This document shows, piece after piece, positions 26,401-36,186 of a stretch of 64,000 nt of DNA; positions within the stretch are counted from its first letter, which is position 1, and each line of letters opens with the position of its first letter. Below the pieces are notes generated by a model. It was given only the letters and a program-made list of their open reading frames with translations, had not been told where the DNA came from and did not search any database. The DNA comes from an uncultured Cyclobacteriaceae bacterium (lineage in GTDB: Bacteria > Bacteroidota > Bacteroidia > Cytophagales > Cyclobacteriaceae), in contig CALSPM010000001.1 in NCBI GenBank assembly GCA_943788235.1, forward strand, positions 124,001-188,000. Reading direction: 5' to 3'. The translations under genes and the position numbers were made by a program.

Positions 26401-27462
26401 GTGCATACTTTTTTATTTTATTTACCTTTTTTGCTTTTTTTTGTGTTGGTAGCAGTATACGGTGAAAGAAAGATTGCAGCCTTTATTCAAAGCCGATTCG
26501 GTCCCATGGATGTGGGTCCGAAAGGAATATTTCAAACTTTGGCAGACCTTCTTAAAATGATGCAGAAGGAAGATATTGTCCCAAAGGCAGCTGATAAACC
26601 TATCTTTCTTTTAGGACCTATCCTTGTGTTTACTGCTATTTTTGCTGGTTTTTCGATGCTGCCGTTAAATGCCAACGTAGCTGGAGCGGCCGTCGAATCA
26701 GGAGTTTTGTTGCTCATGGCAGTGGTCTCATTGGATGTATTGGGTATTTTAATGGCAGGCTGGGGTTCCAATAATAAATTCTCCTTGTACGGGGCGGTTC
26801 GTGCAATTGCTCAAATTGTTTCATTCGAGATTCCTTTGGGATTAAGTGTGCTCTGTGTAGTCATGCTTGGTCAGTCGATGGACCTACAAGAAATCACTCG
26901 ACAGCAGGGTCTTTATACGATTGATCCCATATTTCTTTTTGGGTTGAAAGGTATGGATATTGAAGTGACTCAAATGGGAGGGATACTTTCATGGAACGTG
27001 GTGAAAAGTCCACTTTTATTATTTAGCTTTTTCATATTTTTTATCGCTGGGTTAGCCGAGGCCAACCGAGCACCTTTTGATTTGCCTGAGTCCGAATCAG
27101 AATTGATAGGGGGATACCATACCGAGTACAGTGGATTCCGATGGGGAATATTCATGCTGGCAGAATATGGGATTATGCTTTTGATTTCCTTTTTAGCAGT
27201 AATTTTATTTTTTGGGGGTTGGAACACACCCTTCATTAATATAGGATCGTTTCATTGGGCAAATTGGACGATGGGAAACTTTTGGGAAGTTTTTTGGTTA
27301 CTCTCCAAAACTTTGATTTTGGTATTTGTACAAATGTGGGTTCGTTGGACCTACCCGAGGTTGAGGGTCGATCAATTGATGACACTTTCGTGGAAATATT
27401 TGACCCCTTTTGGTTTGATATTGGTATTTTTATGTGGACTTTGGAAACTCATGATGCTTTGA
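26401..27462 (+). CDS. nuoH: NADH-quinone oxidoreductase subunit H
   Basis: NuoH is the membrane subunit at the junction of complex I arms, lining the quinone chamber. This 353-residue copy has about eight transmembrane helices and the conserved YGERKIAAFIQSRFGPMDVGP at its first cytoplasmic loop, plus EANRAPFDLPESESELIGGY in the quinone-site loop. The start is GTG at 26401. It is the first gene of a compact nuoH-N block; nuoA-G are not in the window, so the complex is encoded in at least two places. It overlaps nuoI by 31 bases. Confidence 0.95.
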   Translation: MHTFLFYLPFLLFFVLVAVYGERKIAAFIQSRFGPMDVGPKGIFQTLADLLKMMQKEDIVPKAADKPIFLLGPILVFTAIFAGFSMLPLNANVAGAAVESGVLLLMAVVSLDVLGILMAGWGSNNKFSLYGAVRAIAQIVSFEIPLGLSVLCVVMLGQSMDLQEITRQQGLYTIDPIFLFGLKGMDIEVTQMGGILSWNVVKSPLLLFSFFIFFIAGLAEANRAPFDLPESESELIGGYHTEYSGFRWGIFMLAEYGIMLLISFLAVILFFGGWNTPFINIGSFHWANWTMGNFWEVFWLLSKTLILVFVQMWVRWTYPRLRVDQLMTLSWKYLTPFGLILVFLCGLWKLMML

Positions 27463-28106
27463 CAAAATACTTCTCAAATATTACTCATTCAGTACAAACG
27501 CTAAGTAATGGTCTGAAGCTCACCTTAAAATATTTATGGGAAGCCAGGACGGAAAGGGATCCGATGGGAATTGCAGATGAAGATTATTTCTTAAAGAATA
27601 AAGGCATTGCTACTTTACAATACCCAAAAGAATCATTACCAGTCCCTGATCATGGGCGTTACAAACTACACAATGAGATAGATGACTGTATTGTATGTGA
27701 TATGTGTGTTAAAGTTTGTCCCGTCAATTGCATTGAAATTGAGCCCATTAGGGCCACAGATATCATCGGTAAAACCTCAGATGGGACCAATAAAAGAATC
27801 CATGCAGCTAAATTTGATATCGATATGTCTAAGTGTTGTTTTTGTGGATTATGTACCACTGTTTGCCCTACGGAATGCTTAACGATGACCAAGTCGTATG
27901 ATTTCAGCACTTTTGATCGTGCAGACCATGTATACGAATTTGCTGAAATGACACCCCTCCAGATATTGAAAGCCAAACAAGTATTCGAAGAAAAGCAAAA
28001 AACAAAGCCCGCTGCTTCGGTGCAGTTTATGAAATCGAGTGGAGATAAGGTCGTTTTTAAACCTAAAATGCTTAAACCTAAATTACCGAAGAAAAAGGAT
28101 GATTGA
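27432..28106 (+). CDS. nuoI: NADH-quinone oxidoreductase subunit I (2x[4Fe-4S])
   Basis: NuoI carries clusters N6a and N6b, which pass electrons toward quinone. With the ATG at 27432 (giving MWTLETHDALTKYF) it is 224 residues. The two ferredoxin motifs are CIVCDMCVKVCPVNCI and CCFCGLCTTVCPTECL, with all eight cysteines present. A lysine- and proline-rich C-terminal tail (FKPKMLKPKLPKKKDD) extends past the common core. The start overlaps the nuoH 3' end by 31 bases, and the stop overlaps nuoJ by eight. Confidence 0.93.
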   Translation: MWTLETHDALTKYFSNITHSVQTLSNGLKLTLKYLWEARTERDPMGIADEDYFLKNKGIATLQYPKESLPVPDHGRYKLHNEIDDCIVCDMCVKVCPVNCIEIEPIRATDIIGKTSDGTNKRIHAAKFDIDMSKCCFCGLCTTVCPTECLTMTKSYDFSTFDRADHVYEFAEMTPLQILKAKQVFEEKQKTKPAASVQFMKSSGDKVVFKPKMLKPKLPKKKDD

Positions 28107-28593
28107 GGTATGGATGTATTTCTTTGGGTTGCTGATTTTAGTATCGGGTATAACTTTGATTTTCACAGAAAATCTCATTTATGCCGCTTTTTTGCTGGCT
28201 TTGTGTTTGTTGAGTATTGTGGGTTTTTATATCATATATAACGCAAGTTTTCTGGCAGTTATTCAAATATTGATTTATGCCGGTGGAATATTGATTTTAA
28301 TCGCTTTTGGCATTATGCTGACGAAAAGATCTCCTGAGGGTAAAGTCATAGTAGGATATCACTTACTTTTTTTTGGATTTTTGGTCACATTGGGTATGAT
28401 CCTACTCATTTATGCATTAGTGGTAAGTTCGACGATCGGACCCCGAGAGATTCTTCAAACTACAGGTCAAGCAAGGGAGATTGGTATACGCTTTTTGACC
28501 CAGTATATTTTGGCATTTGAACTTATCGCTTTTCTATTGTTGGTAGTATTGGTAGGCGCTTCATATTCAGGTAAAAAATCGCAACATGCTTGA
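28099..28593 (+). CDS. nuoJ: NADH-quinone oxidoreductase subunit J
   Basis: This 164-residue subunit has five predicted transmembrane helices, typical for NuoJ. It contains the conserved FYIIYNASFLAVIQILIYAG segment, including the TM3 pi-bulge region that helps gate proton movement. The ATG at 28099 fits the family N-terminus (MIEVWMYFFGLLIL) and overlaps the nuoI stop. The end overlaps nuoK by eight bases. Confidence 0.93.
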   Translation: MIEVWMYFFGLLILVSGITLIFTENLIYAAFLLALCLLSIVGFYIIYNASFLAVIQILIYAGGILILIAFGIMLTKRSPEGKVIVGYHLLFFGFLVTLGMILLIYALVVSSTIGPREILQTTGQAREIGIRFLTQYILAFELIAFLLLVVLVGASYSGKKSQHA

Positions 28594-28891
28594 TCCCATT
28601 ATCTTCGGGTTGATGATAGGTGCTTTTTTGTTTTGTACTGGAATTTTGATTGTTATTATAAAGAAGAATGCCATTTTTGTTATGATAGGTATCGAACTCA
28701 TGCTGAATGGAGCCAATGTGAATTTCGTTGTATTTTCGGGATCTGATCCTAATATTCAAGGGCAATTGATGGGAATTTTTGTGGTCGTATTGGCGGCGGC
28801 AGAGTCTGTAGTTGCTTTGGCTATTATGCTTAATATTTTCAGACATTTCCAAACCTTGGATCTCAATTCATTAAAAAAATTGAAGCATTGA
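28586..28891 (+). CDS. nuoK: NADH-quinone oxidoreductase subunit K
   Basis: NuoK has three transmembrane helices. This 101-residue copy shows the conserved glutamate in GIELMLNGANVNFV (about residue 36) and a second in AAAESVVALAIML, both parts of the proton channel. Length and start are standard. It sits between nuoJ (overlap eight bases) and nuoL (two-base gap). Confidence 0.94.
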   Translation: MLDPIIFGLMIGAFLFCTGILIVIIKKNAIFVMIGIELMLNGANVNFVVFSGSDPNIQGQLMGIFVVVLAAAESVVALAIMLNIFRHFQTLDLNSLKKLKH

Positions 28892-28893
28892 TC

Positions 28894-30819
28894 ATGGAGG
28901 ACTACCTATTGGCTTTTATATTGTTGTTGCCTTTATTGGGTGGTATAATGGCCTATACTTTTCCTTCGAAATCCGGAATTATCGCTAGTATTTTTTTATC
29001 AATAACTACTATTTTGGCGGGTTACCATCTCAATTTCGTTGAAGGGAAGCTTTGGATCTTTCAGTTTGAATGGTTACCTGGATTTGTAATGAGTTTTGCT
29101 GTAGACAGATCCTCAGCAGTCCTTATTTTAATGGTGAGCTTGATTTCTTTTCTAGTGCACCTCTTTTCAATATTTTATTTATCAGGAGATGGCTACAAGG
29201 ATCGTTATTATCTAAAATTGGGATTTTTTACTTTTTCTATGTTAGGTCTCCTGATGTCGGATCACTTAATATTGCTCTTTATTTTTTGGGAATTGGTAGG
29301 CTTTTCATCTTATATGTTGATTATTTTTTGGTTCCAAGATGTTAAAAATGCGATTGCTGGAAGGATTGCTTTTATGACTAACAGGATCGCAGATTTGATA
29401 TTATTCATGGGTTTATTGATGCTTCTGGGATCTGGAAATGATGGTTTTCTTTCCAGCTTGGGTCCATTGCCACAGAATGACAGTAGCACAGCGATAGGAA
29501 TTTGTTTATTGATTGGCATTTTGGGTAAATCGGCTCAATTCCCATTTTTCACTTGGCTGCCGCGCGCTATGGTCGGCCCTACGCCTGTATCGGCCTTGAT
29601 CCATGCGGCAACTATGGTAGCGGCAGGAGTATATTTATTATTTCGCCTATTCATTGTATTTGATCCCTATTTATTGGATTGGATTGCTTCTTTGGGAATC
29701 ATTACTGCCTTTTTGGGAGCATTGATTGCCGCTTGTCAAACAGATATGAAGGCGGTATTGGCTTATTCTACTATTTCCCAGTTAGGTTATATGGTCATGG
29801 GCATGAGTGTAGGTGCTTACGATATGGCTTTATTTCACCTTTGGACTCATGCTTTTTTTAAGGCAGGTCTTTTTTTATGTGCGGGATCGGTAATGCATTA
29901 TTTAAGTATCCAAAATCCTGCAGATCCTACGCAAGATATGCGCAGAATGGGTGGATTGAAAGGCTATTTACCCATCACATTCTGGTCCTATTTAGTTTGT
30001 ATGATGGCCTTGGTAGGCTTGCCTTTTTTCTCGGGATTTATTTCGAAGGAAGGCATTACATTAGGTGCATTTTCTTGGGCAATGCAAAGAGAAAATGGGC
30101 TGGCTTTTGCTCTTCCCATGACAGCGTTAGGGATTTCTTTTATCACAGCTTATTATATGGGAAAACAATTAATATTGGTCTTTTTGGGTTCTTACCGAGG
30201 AGAAAAATTGCTTAAAATGCCTCAAAAATCATGGATTGAAAGGGCGCCCATATTAGTTTTAGCCATCCTTTCATTTGGTATTTTTTATCGTATTCATCCG
30301 TTGGGCGGGGATTTGAGTTTTCTAGAATATTGGTTGGGGACCCAACCCAAGGTAGAAGGGAATTGGGTGACGCCAATTATGGGATCTTCAATTCTATTGG
30401 TGTTATTAGGTTTGGGTTTTAGCTATTGGAAATATGGTAGGCAAGGGATGCGCGAAGTGAAATCATTTAATTCCTCAAGGTTGTCTATTTTTGTTCAAAA
30501 CGGGTTTTATTTAGATAAGTTCTATATGGGGATATTGGTGCCTTCTTTCGATTGGCTGGCATTCAAGACTTCCAAGGTAGATACGGTTTTGATCAATCCT
30601 TTTTTTAATAAAATAGCAATTTCTACAGTGGTGTTGAGTAAAGTGACAGATTTATTTGACAGACTCATAGTCGATGGATTGATTTCCTTAATAAAAAGTG
30701 TGGTGCAAATACTGGGATCAATGTTTACAAAATTTCATCCAACGCGTGTTCAAATGCATTTTGTTTCTGCGATTGTTGGATTAGTAATAATACTGGTTTG
30801 GTTAAAATTTGCTTTATAA
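28894..30819 (+). CDS. nuoL: NADH-quinone oxidoreductase subunit L
   Basis: NuoL is the distal antiporter-like proton pump with a long lateral helix. The ATG at 28894 is preferred over a TTG two codons earlier. The protein is 641 residues with about 16 helices. Visible core motifs are FIFWELVGFSSYMLI (TM5 Glu), AQFPFFTWLPRAMVGPTPVSALIHAATMVAA read across residues 215-245, and LAYSTISQLGYMVMG. The C-terminal lateral-helix region is present (SLIKSVVQILGSMF and beyond). The reading frame is intact. Confidence 0.95.
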   Translation: MEDYLLAFILLLPLLGGIMAYTFPSKSGIIASIFLSITTILAGYHLNFVEGKLWIFQFEWLPGFVMSFAVDRSSAVLILMVSLISFLVHLFSIFYLSGDGYKDRYYLKLGFFTFSMLGLLMSDHLILLFIFWELVGFSSYMLIIFWFQDVKNAIAGRIAFMTNRIADLILFMGLLMLLGSGNDGFLSSLGPLPQNDSSTAIGICLLIGILGKSAQFPFFTWLPRAMVGPTPVSALIHAATMVAAGVYLLFRLFIVFDPYLLDWIASLGIITAFLGALIAACQTDMKAVLAYSTISQLGYMVMGMSVGAYDMALFHLWTHAFFKAGLFLCAGSVMHYLSIQNPADPTQDMRRMGGLKGYLPITFWSYLVCMMALVGLPFFSGFISKEGITLGAFSWAMQRENGLAFALPMTALGISFITAYYMGKQLILVFLGSYRGEKLLKMPQKSWIERAPILVLAILSFGIFYRIHPLGGDLSFLEYWLGTQPKVEGNWVTPIMGSSILLVLLGLGFSYWKYGRQGMREVKSFNSSRLSIFVQNGFYLDKFYMGILVPSFDWLAFKTSKVDTVLINPFFNKIAISTVVLSKVTDLFDRLIVDGLISLIKSVVQILGSMFTKFHPTRVQMHFVSAIVGLVIILVWLKFAL

Positions 30820-30820
30820 A

Positions 30821-32443
30821 ATGAGTAGCTATCTACTTTCTTTGATCATTTGGATGCCCCTCTTGGGTGCTTTTACCCTGCTTTTTTTTAATGAGCGGCA
30901 AACCTCAGGGATCAAAATAGTGGCTTTGATATTTTCTTTGATTCAATTGTTATTCTCCATCGGATTGGTTTGGAGATTTGATCCCAACTATGGAGATCAT
31001 CTTTTGACCTCATTTCAATTTGTTGAAAAGGTTTCATGGATTTCAATGAGCCTTGGCTCATTTGGAAGCTTCAATATTGATTACCATCTAGGGGTAGACG
31101 GTATTAGTCTTTGGCTGGTCGTGCTTTCGTCCTTAATCACAGTCCTTGGGGTACTCGCTTCTTGGAAGTTAAAGCAACAAGTGAGAAGCTATTTCATGTT
31201 GTATTTATTGCTCAGCACCAGTATCGTTGGCTGCTTTCTAGCCCTTGATTTTTTCTTATTTTATTTATTTTTTGAGTTGGTGCTTTTACCCATGTTTTTC
31301 CTTATTGGACTTTGGGGTGGGCCAAGAAGATCTTATGCTTCGATTAAATTTTTCATTTATACCCTGGTAGGCTCGTTACTTATTTTGGTAGTTATGATCG
31401 CCCTTTACCTAAGTGTTGGGGTACTAGACCCTTCCAGTGAAATGATGATTCATAGTTTTAATCTGCTGCACATGATGGATTCCAATTATTTCATAGAAGG
31501 CAGTAGTTTGGCCAAAGATTCAGTGTTGACTTTTATGGGTATGCCTCTAAGAGCGGTGGCTTTTCTTGCTTTATTTTTAGGGTTTGCCATCAAGTTACCT
31601 ATCGTACCTTTTCATACATGGTTACCGGATGCCCATGTGGAAGCAGCCACACCTATATCTGTGATTTTGGCAGCATTGCTTTTGAAGTTGGGTGGCTATG
31701 GTCTCTTTCGAATAGTCTTTTCTATTTTCCCTGATGCAGCACTTCATTTTGGTTATTATATTGCCATTTTTGGGGTTTTAGCTATCATTTATGGGGGACT
31801 GAATGCGATGACGCAAAATGATTTGAAACGAATGATCGCCTACAGCTCTATATCACACATGGGATTCGTATTGATCGGCTTAGGTTCCTTTACGGTTGAG
31901 GGTGCTGCAGGAGGCATGTTTCAAATGATTGCGCATGGATTCATTTCAGCAGCGTTATTTCTCATTGTGGGTGTGCTCTATGATCGAACTCAGAACAGAA
32001 AGATCGAAAATTTCAGTGGATTGGCCACAAAATTACCCGGCTATAGTTTCGTGGTAATGATCGTATTTTTTGCTTCCCTTGGATTACCTGGTTTAGCGGG
32101 TTTTGTGGGAGAATTATTGGTATTGATGGGTGCTTTTAATGTAAGTGCAGTTGATGGGATGTTACCGAACTGGATAGGAATCGTCGCTGTAATAGGCTTG
32201 TTGATTACGGCTGCTTATTATCTGTGGACGATACAGCGCATGTTTTTGGGGAAATATTGGGTACGGGAGTACAGTTGGGAGCCGAAAATGAAAGATTTAG
32301 AAATAAGAGAATGGTTGATTTTCACACTATTGATATTGGGTATCGTTGTTTTAGGCATGTATCCAAAGATCATTTTAGATACGATGAACCACAGCATTGA
32401 ACTGTTCATAGCCCATGTAGGAGATTTAAAAATTAAACCATAA
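30821..32443 (+). CDS. nuoM: NADH-quinone oxidoreductase subunit M
   Basis: This antiporter-like subunit of complex I has 540 residues and about 14 transmembrane helices from the ATG at 30821, one base after the nuoL stop. Conserved motifs are FFELVLLPMFFLIGLWGG (TM5 Glu), VPFHTWLPDAHVEAATPISV and MIAYSSISHMGFVLIG, with the key Lys residues between them. Nothing unusual is seen. Confidence 0.95.
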   Translation: MSSYLLSLIIWMPLLGAFTLLFFNERQTSGIKIVALIFSLIQLLFSIGLVWRFDPNYGDHLLTSFQFVEKVSWISMSLGSFGSFNIDYHLGVDGISLWLVVLSSLITVLGVLASWKLKQQVRSYFMLYLLLSTSIVGCFLALDFFLFYLFFELVLLPMFFLIGLWGGPRRSYASIKFFIYTLVGSLLILVVMIALYLSVGVLDPSSEMMIHSFNLLHMMDSNYFIEGSSLAKDSVLTFMGMPLRAVAFLALFLGFAIKLPIVPFHTWLPDAHVEAATPISVILAALLLKLGGYGLFRIVFSIFPDAALHFGYYIAIFGVLAIIYGGLNAMTQNDLKRMIAYSSISHMGFVLIGLGSFTVEGAAGGMFQMIAHGFISAALFLIVGVLYDRTQNRKIENFSGLATKLPGYSFVVMIVFFASLGLPGLAGFVGELLVLMGAFNVSAVDGMLPNWIGIVAVIGLLITAAYYLWTIQRMFLGKYWVREYSWEPKMKDLEIREWLIFTLLILGIVVLGMYPKIILDTMNHSIELFIAHVGDLKIKP

Positions 32444-32451
32444 ATGGCATT

Positions 32452-33855
32452 TTGAAGATCAACGAGCAACTTATAGAAATCCAAGAACACTTTGGAGTGA
32501 TTTCCTCCGAAATAATTTTGATTATAGGTTCTATAATCTTGTTGATATTGGGCATACTGAGGTTGCCCTTATTTTGGATCAAAGTATTCGCTGCTGTTGT
32601 ATTGTTAGGTTCTTTTCTTTTTGCACAGCAGGTATCCGGTTTTTTTTTCACACGAACCATCATCAGAGATGATTTGAGTTACCTAATGACCCAATTATTG
32701 CCTTTGGTTACCCTAGGTGTATTGTGCTTTAAAAGGCAAACGTACCAGTCCTATGAATTCTATTTTTTGTTGATGAGTGTACTGATAGGATCTCTTTTCA
32801 TGGTAGGCTCCCATAATTTATTGATACTTTATTTAGCTATTGAATTGACTTCATATGCTAGCTATTTGCTGACCGGCTTCCATTTCAATGAAAAAGGCAG
32901 TGAAGCCGCGATGAAATATTTATTATTTGGAGGCGTAAGTTCTGCAGTGATGTTATTTGGAATTTCACTTTTGTATGGGGCACATGATTCGCTCTATTTT
33001 GATACCCTAAAATTTTCGTTATTGGGTGCAACGGGATTGTTTTTTTTCTTATCTGGTTTATTTTTCAAAACTTCTATTGTTCCCTTTCATATTTGGGTAC
33101 CGGCGACCTATGAAGGCGCGCCAACGGATGCAGTCGCATTTTTTTCCACGGTACCTAAAATTGGGGGATTTGCCGCACTTTATCATGTCTTCAAGTGGAC
33201 CAATGGATTATTTAATCCCTTTTTAGAGCAACTTATTTTGCTCTTGGCCATTTTGAGCATTGTTTGGGGTACTTTGGCTGCTTTAAGGCAAACAGATGTT
33301 AAAAGAATGCTGTCTTTAGGGGCGGTAGCACATTCTGGATTCATACTTCCATTGTGCTTTGTTATGGATACTTATTCTATATTTAAATATTACGTCATTA
33401 TTTATGCGCTCATGAATATTTTGGCCTTTCTTTTTGTCCAGCTTCATGAAAAAAAAGGGAAGAACTTATTGATAAGTGATGTATCTGGTTTAGGTATAAA
33501 ATTTCCATTATTAGGTGTGATAAGTGTGGTCTGGGCTGTTGCTTTGGTGGGACTTCCACCGACAGGCGGATTTATGGCAAAATTTTTTCTTTTTTCTAGT
33601 GCATGGCAGCATTATGAATCGATGGACTCGATATACTGGTTGACCTTTATTTTTGCGGGTGTTTTGAGTTCGGCGGCTTCTCTTTATTTCTATTTAAGGG
33701 TCCCTTATTTTTACTTTTTTAAAGAGGATCAGAGCAAAAAAATAAAAATAAGCAAGAGGCATTTTCTCATTTTAACTTTGTTGGCATTTACTTTAATTCT
33801 TCTGTTTATTCAACCCAATATTTTTGATAGATTTGCACCAATGATAAACCCATGA
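32452..33855 (+). CDS. nuoN: NADH-quinone oxidoreductase subunit N
   Basis: NuoN is the third antiporter-like subunit: 467 residues, about 14 helices. Motifs are LAIELTSYASYLLTGF (TM5 Glu), SIVPFHIWVPATYEGAPTDA and KRMLSLGAVAHSGFIL. The start is a TTG at 32452; the nearby ATG at 32444 is out of frame and stops after three codons. The final ATGA overlaps the start of the following amidotransferase gene, an unexpected neighbour for a respiratory operon. Confidence 0.93.
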   Translation: MKINEQLIEIQEHFGVISSEIILIIGSIILLILGILRLPLFWIKVFAAVVLLGSFLFAQQVSGFFFTRTIIRDDLSYLMTQLLPLVTLGVLCFKRQTYQSYEFYFLLMSVLIGSLFMVGSHNLLILYLAIELTSYASYLLTGFHFNEKGSEAAMKYLLFGGVSSAVMLFGISLLYGAHDSLYFDTLKFSLLGATGLFFFLSGLFFKTSIVPFHIWVPATYEGAPTDAVAFFSTVPKIGGFAALYHVFKWTNGLFNPFLEQLILLLAILSIVWGTLAALRQTDVKRMLSLGAVAHSGFILPLCFVMDTYSIFKYYVIIYALMNILAFLFVQLHEKKGKNLLISDVSGLGIKFPLLGVISVVWAVALVGLPPTGGFMAKFFLFSSAWQHYESMDSIYWLTFIFAGVLSSAASLYFYLRVPYFYFFKEDQSKKIKISKRHFLILTLLAFTLILLFIQPNIFDRFAPMINP

Positions 33856-35738
33856 GTGACGCCATCAAACACGAATGCGGCATAGTCCTTCTAAGATTGA
33901 GGAAGCCGCTACAGTATTATATAGATAAGTACAAAACACCAAGTTATGCGGTAAATAAGATGTACTTACTTATGCAAAAACAGCTCAACCGAGGTCAGGA
34001 TGGAGTAGGGATTGCCAACATTAAGTTAGATATGAAGCCGGGCTATCGCTATATCAGTCGGTATAGAACCATCGATTCTCAACCTATTGAAACACTTTTT
34101 CAAAAAATTGGTAGGAAATATCAAAAAGCGCTCAAAGAGGGGGAAGAAAAATACATGGATGGTGCATGGCTCAAACACAATGTAGCTTTTTCGGGAGAAG
34201 TTTGGATGGGACATTTACGCTATGGTACGCATGGAAAAAACAATATTGAGAATTGTCACCCCTTTCTAAGGCAAAATAACTGGCGGAGTCGTAATTTGGT
34301 TGTGGCCGGTAATTTTAATATGACCAATGTAGATGAGCTTTTTGAAAAATTAATCGAATTGGGTCAGCACCCCAAGGAAAAAGTGGATACCGTGACGGCT
34401 ATGGAGAAAATAGGACATTTTCTTGATGAAGAAAACGAACTTATTTTTCGAAAACACAAAAAAGTACACAGTAAAGCAGATCTCAGGCAGCTGATAGAAG
34501 ATAAAATTGATTTGCAAAGAGTTTTGAATAGATCTTGTAAAGATTTTGATGGTGGATATGCCATTACGGGTATGGTAGGTTACGGAGCTGCTTTTGTGGC
34601 TAGAGATCCTGTAGGAATACGGCCGGCCTATTATTATGCCGATGACGAGGTGATCGTGGTGGCTTCAGAAAAGCCAGCCATAAAAACAGCCTTTGAATGT
34701 AATTATGAGGATATTAAGGAAGTTAGTCCAGGCCATGCTTTAATCATTGACAAGCAGGGTAATTATGAGCACAAACAGTTTCTTGAGCCCCAAGAGAAAA
34801 AGGCCTGTAGTTTTGAGCGCATTTATTTTTCTAGAGGAACAGACCCAGATATTTATCGGGAGCGCAAAGAACTAGGTAGATTGATGGTTCCCCAAGTCTT
34901 GAAATCGATCAATTTTGATTTAAAAAATACTGTTTTTTCTTATATACCCAATACTGCCGAAATTTCATTTTTGGGCATGATGTCAGGGGTTGAAGATTAC
35001 TTAATAAGTAAGCGCAAGGAGATCATTATCGATGATAAGCCCACTGCGGACTCATTGGAAGATTTATTGACATTCAAGCCAAGAATAGAAAAATTAGTAT
35101 TGAAAGATGCCAAGTTAAGAACTTTCATAGCGGATTCTTCACACAGGGATGAATTGGTAGCCCATGTCTATGATACCACTTTTGAAGTCATCCAAAAGGA
35201 TAGAGATTCATTGGTCATTATTGATGACAGTATTGTCCGGGGTACCACGCTCGAGAAAAGTATCTTGACCTTGCTGGACAACTTGAATCCTAAAAAAATT
35301 GTGATTATTTCATCTGCTCCTCAGATTAGATTTCCTGATTGTTATGGTATTGACATGAGTAAAATGAAGGATTTTGTAGCCTTTAGGGCGGTATTGGCCT
35401 TACTCATTGATGAGGGGAAAGAATATTTGTTGGAAGACGTATTAGAAAAATGTTTATTGGATAAAGATAAGGTAAACGAGGAAAATTATGTGAAGGAACT
35501 CTATGCCCCTTTCTCTTATGATCAAGTATCTCAAAAGATTGGTGAGATTGTTAAACCTAAAAAGATGAAAGCCGCACTTGAAGTGGTTTTTCAAACGGTT
35601 GAGGGTCTACGCAAAGCATGTCCTGATCATCTTGGAGATTGGTACTTTACAGGTGATTATCCTACCAAAGGAGGAAATAGTGTTGTAAATACTGCTTTTA
35701 TTAATTTCATGAAGGGAGTAGAGGTCAGGGCTTACTAA
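33852..35738 (+). CDS. PurF-like class II glutamine amidotransferase (amidophosphoribosyltransferase family), long form
   Basis: Amidophosphoribosyltransferase makes 5-phosphoribosylamine from PRPP and glutamine. This protein is 628 residues, clearly longer than the usual 450-510 of PurF. The Ntn glutaminase domain has its nucleophile Cys at position 9 (KHECGI), which would need processing of an eight-residue propeptide, and motifs HLRYGTHG and GNFNMTN. The PRPP-binding loop VIIDDSIVRGTTLEKS is at about residue 455. Extra sequence lies within the glutaminase domain (about residues 90-110 and 160-195) and at the C-terminus. Bacteroidota often carry such a long paralogue besides a normal PurF; its true role is not settled. 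It is coupled to nuoN by ATGA. Confidence 0.8.
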   Translation: MSDAIKHECGIVLLRLRKPLQYYIDKYKTPSYAVNKMYLLMQKQLNRGQDGVGIANIKLDMKPGYRYISRYRTIDSQPIETLFQKIGRKYQKALKEGEEKYMDGAWLKHNVAFSGEVWMGHLRYGTHGKNNIENCHPFLRQNNWRSRNLVVAGNFNMTNVDELFEKLIELGQHPKEKVDTVTAMEKIGHFLDEENELIFRKHKKVHSKADLRQLIEDKIDLQRVLNRSCKDFDGGYAITGMVGYGAAFVARDPVGIRPAYYYADDEVIVVASEKPAIKTAFECNYEDIKEVSPGHALIIDKQGNYEHKQFLEPQEKKACSFERIYFSRGTDPDIYRERKELGRLMVPQVLKSINFDLKNTVFSYIPNTAEISFLGMMSGVEDYLISKRKEIIIDDKPTADSLEDLLTFKPRIEKLVLKDAKLRTFIADSSHRDELVAHVYDTTFEVIQKDRDSLVIIDDSIVRGTTLEKSILTLLDNLNPKKIVIISSAPQIRFPDCYGIDMSKMKDFVAFRAVLALLIDEGKEYLLEDVLEKCLLDKDKVNEENYVKELYAPFSYDQVSQKIGEIVKPKKMKAALEVVFQTVEGLRKACPDHLGDWYFTGDYPTKGGNSVVNTAFINFMKGVEVRAY

Positions 35739-35769
35739 AAGTGCTGAATGTTCAAGTGATCTTAAGACC

Positions 35770-36096
35770 TCAGATTGAGAAACTTTCGCCACATCCACAA
35801 GTGCGGCTTGCATTGGGATTTACAAATTGAAAACCTTTACCGTTCAATCCATCCGAAAATTCAAGCGTGGTCCCTAATAAATACAACAAACTTTTTCTGT
35901 CGACGATGACTTTGACTCCTTGATCTTCAAAAACATCATCTTGCGCTGTAACCGTATCGTCAAAAGCAATGTCATACATAAGACCAGAACAACCACCACC
36001 TTTTACTGAAACACGCAAGTTATGAGCATCACTGTAACCTTCAGTGGTGCGTAAAACGCTTATTTGATCTTTGGCTTTCTCGCTTACATTTATCAT
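35770..36096 (-). CDS. Iron-sulfur cluster assembly A-type carrier (IscA/SufA/ErpA)
   Basis: The 108-residue protein is an A-type Fe-S carrier. The three ligand cysteines are present: GGGCSGLMYDI (about residue 35) and the C-terminal SRTCGCGESF. It presumably passes clusters to apo-proteins; the subtype cannot be told from sequence alone. It is monocistronic, lies in the opposite direction to its neighbours, and its ATG is 90 bases from the divergent methylmalonyl-CoA epimerase gene. Confidence 0.92.
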   Translation of the reverse strand: MINVSEKAKDQISVLRTTEGYSDAHNLRVSVKGGGCSGLMYDIAFDDTVTAQDDVFEDQGVKVIVDRKSLLYLLGTTLEFSDGLNGKGFQFVNPNASRTCGCGESFSI

Positions 36097-36186
36097 TGAT
36101 ACAAAAATAGTGTATTATCCGTCATTAAAAATGATAAAACTGAGAAAAGTTCTTGTTTCTTTGTGAGGATAAATACTTGGATTTAG

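Noticed and set aside
27255-27431. Extended N-terminus of NuoI inside nuoH
   Set aside because: The upstream in-frame stretch overlaps nuoH and has no similarity to NuoI; the ATG at 27432 fits the family.
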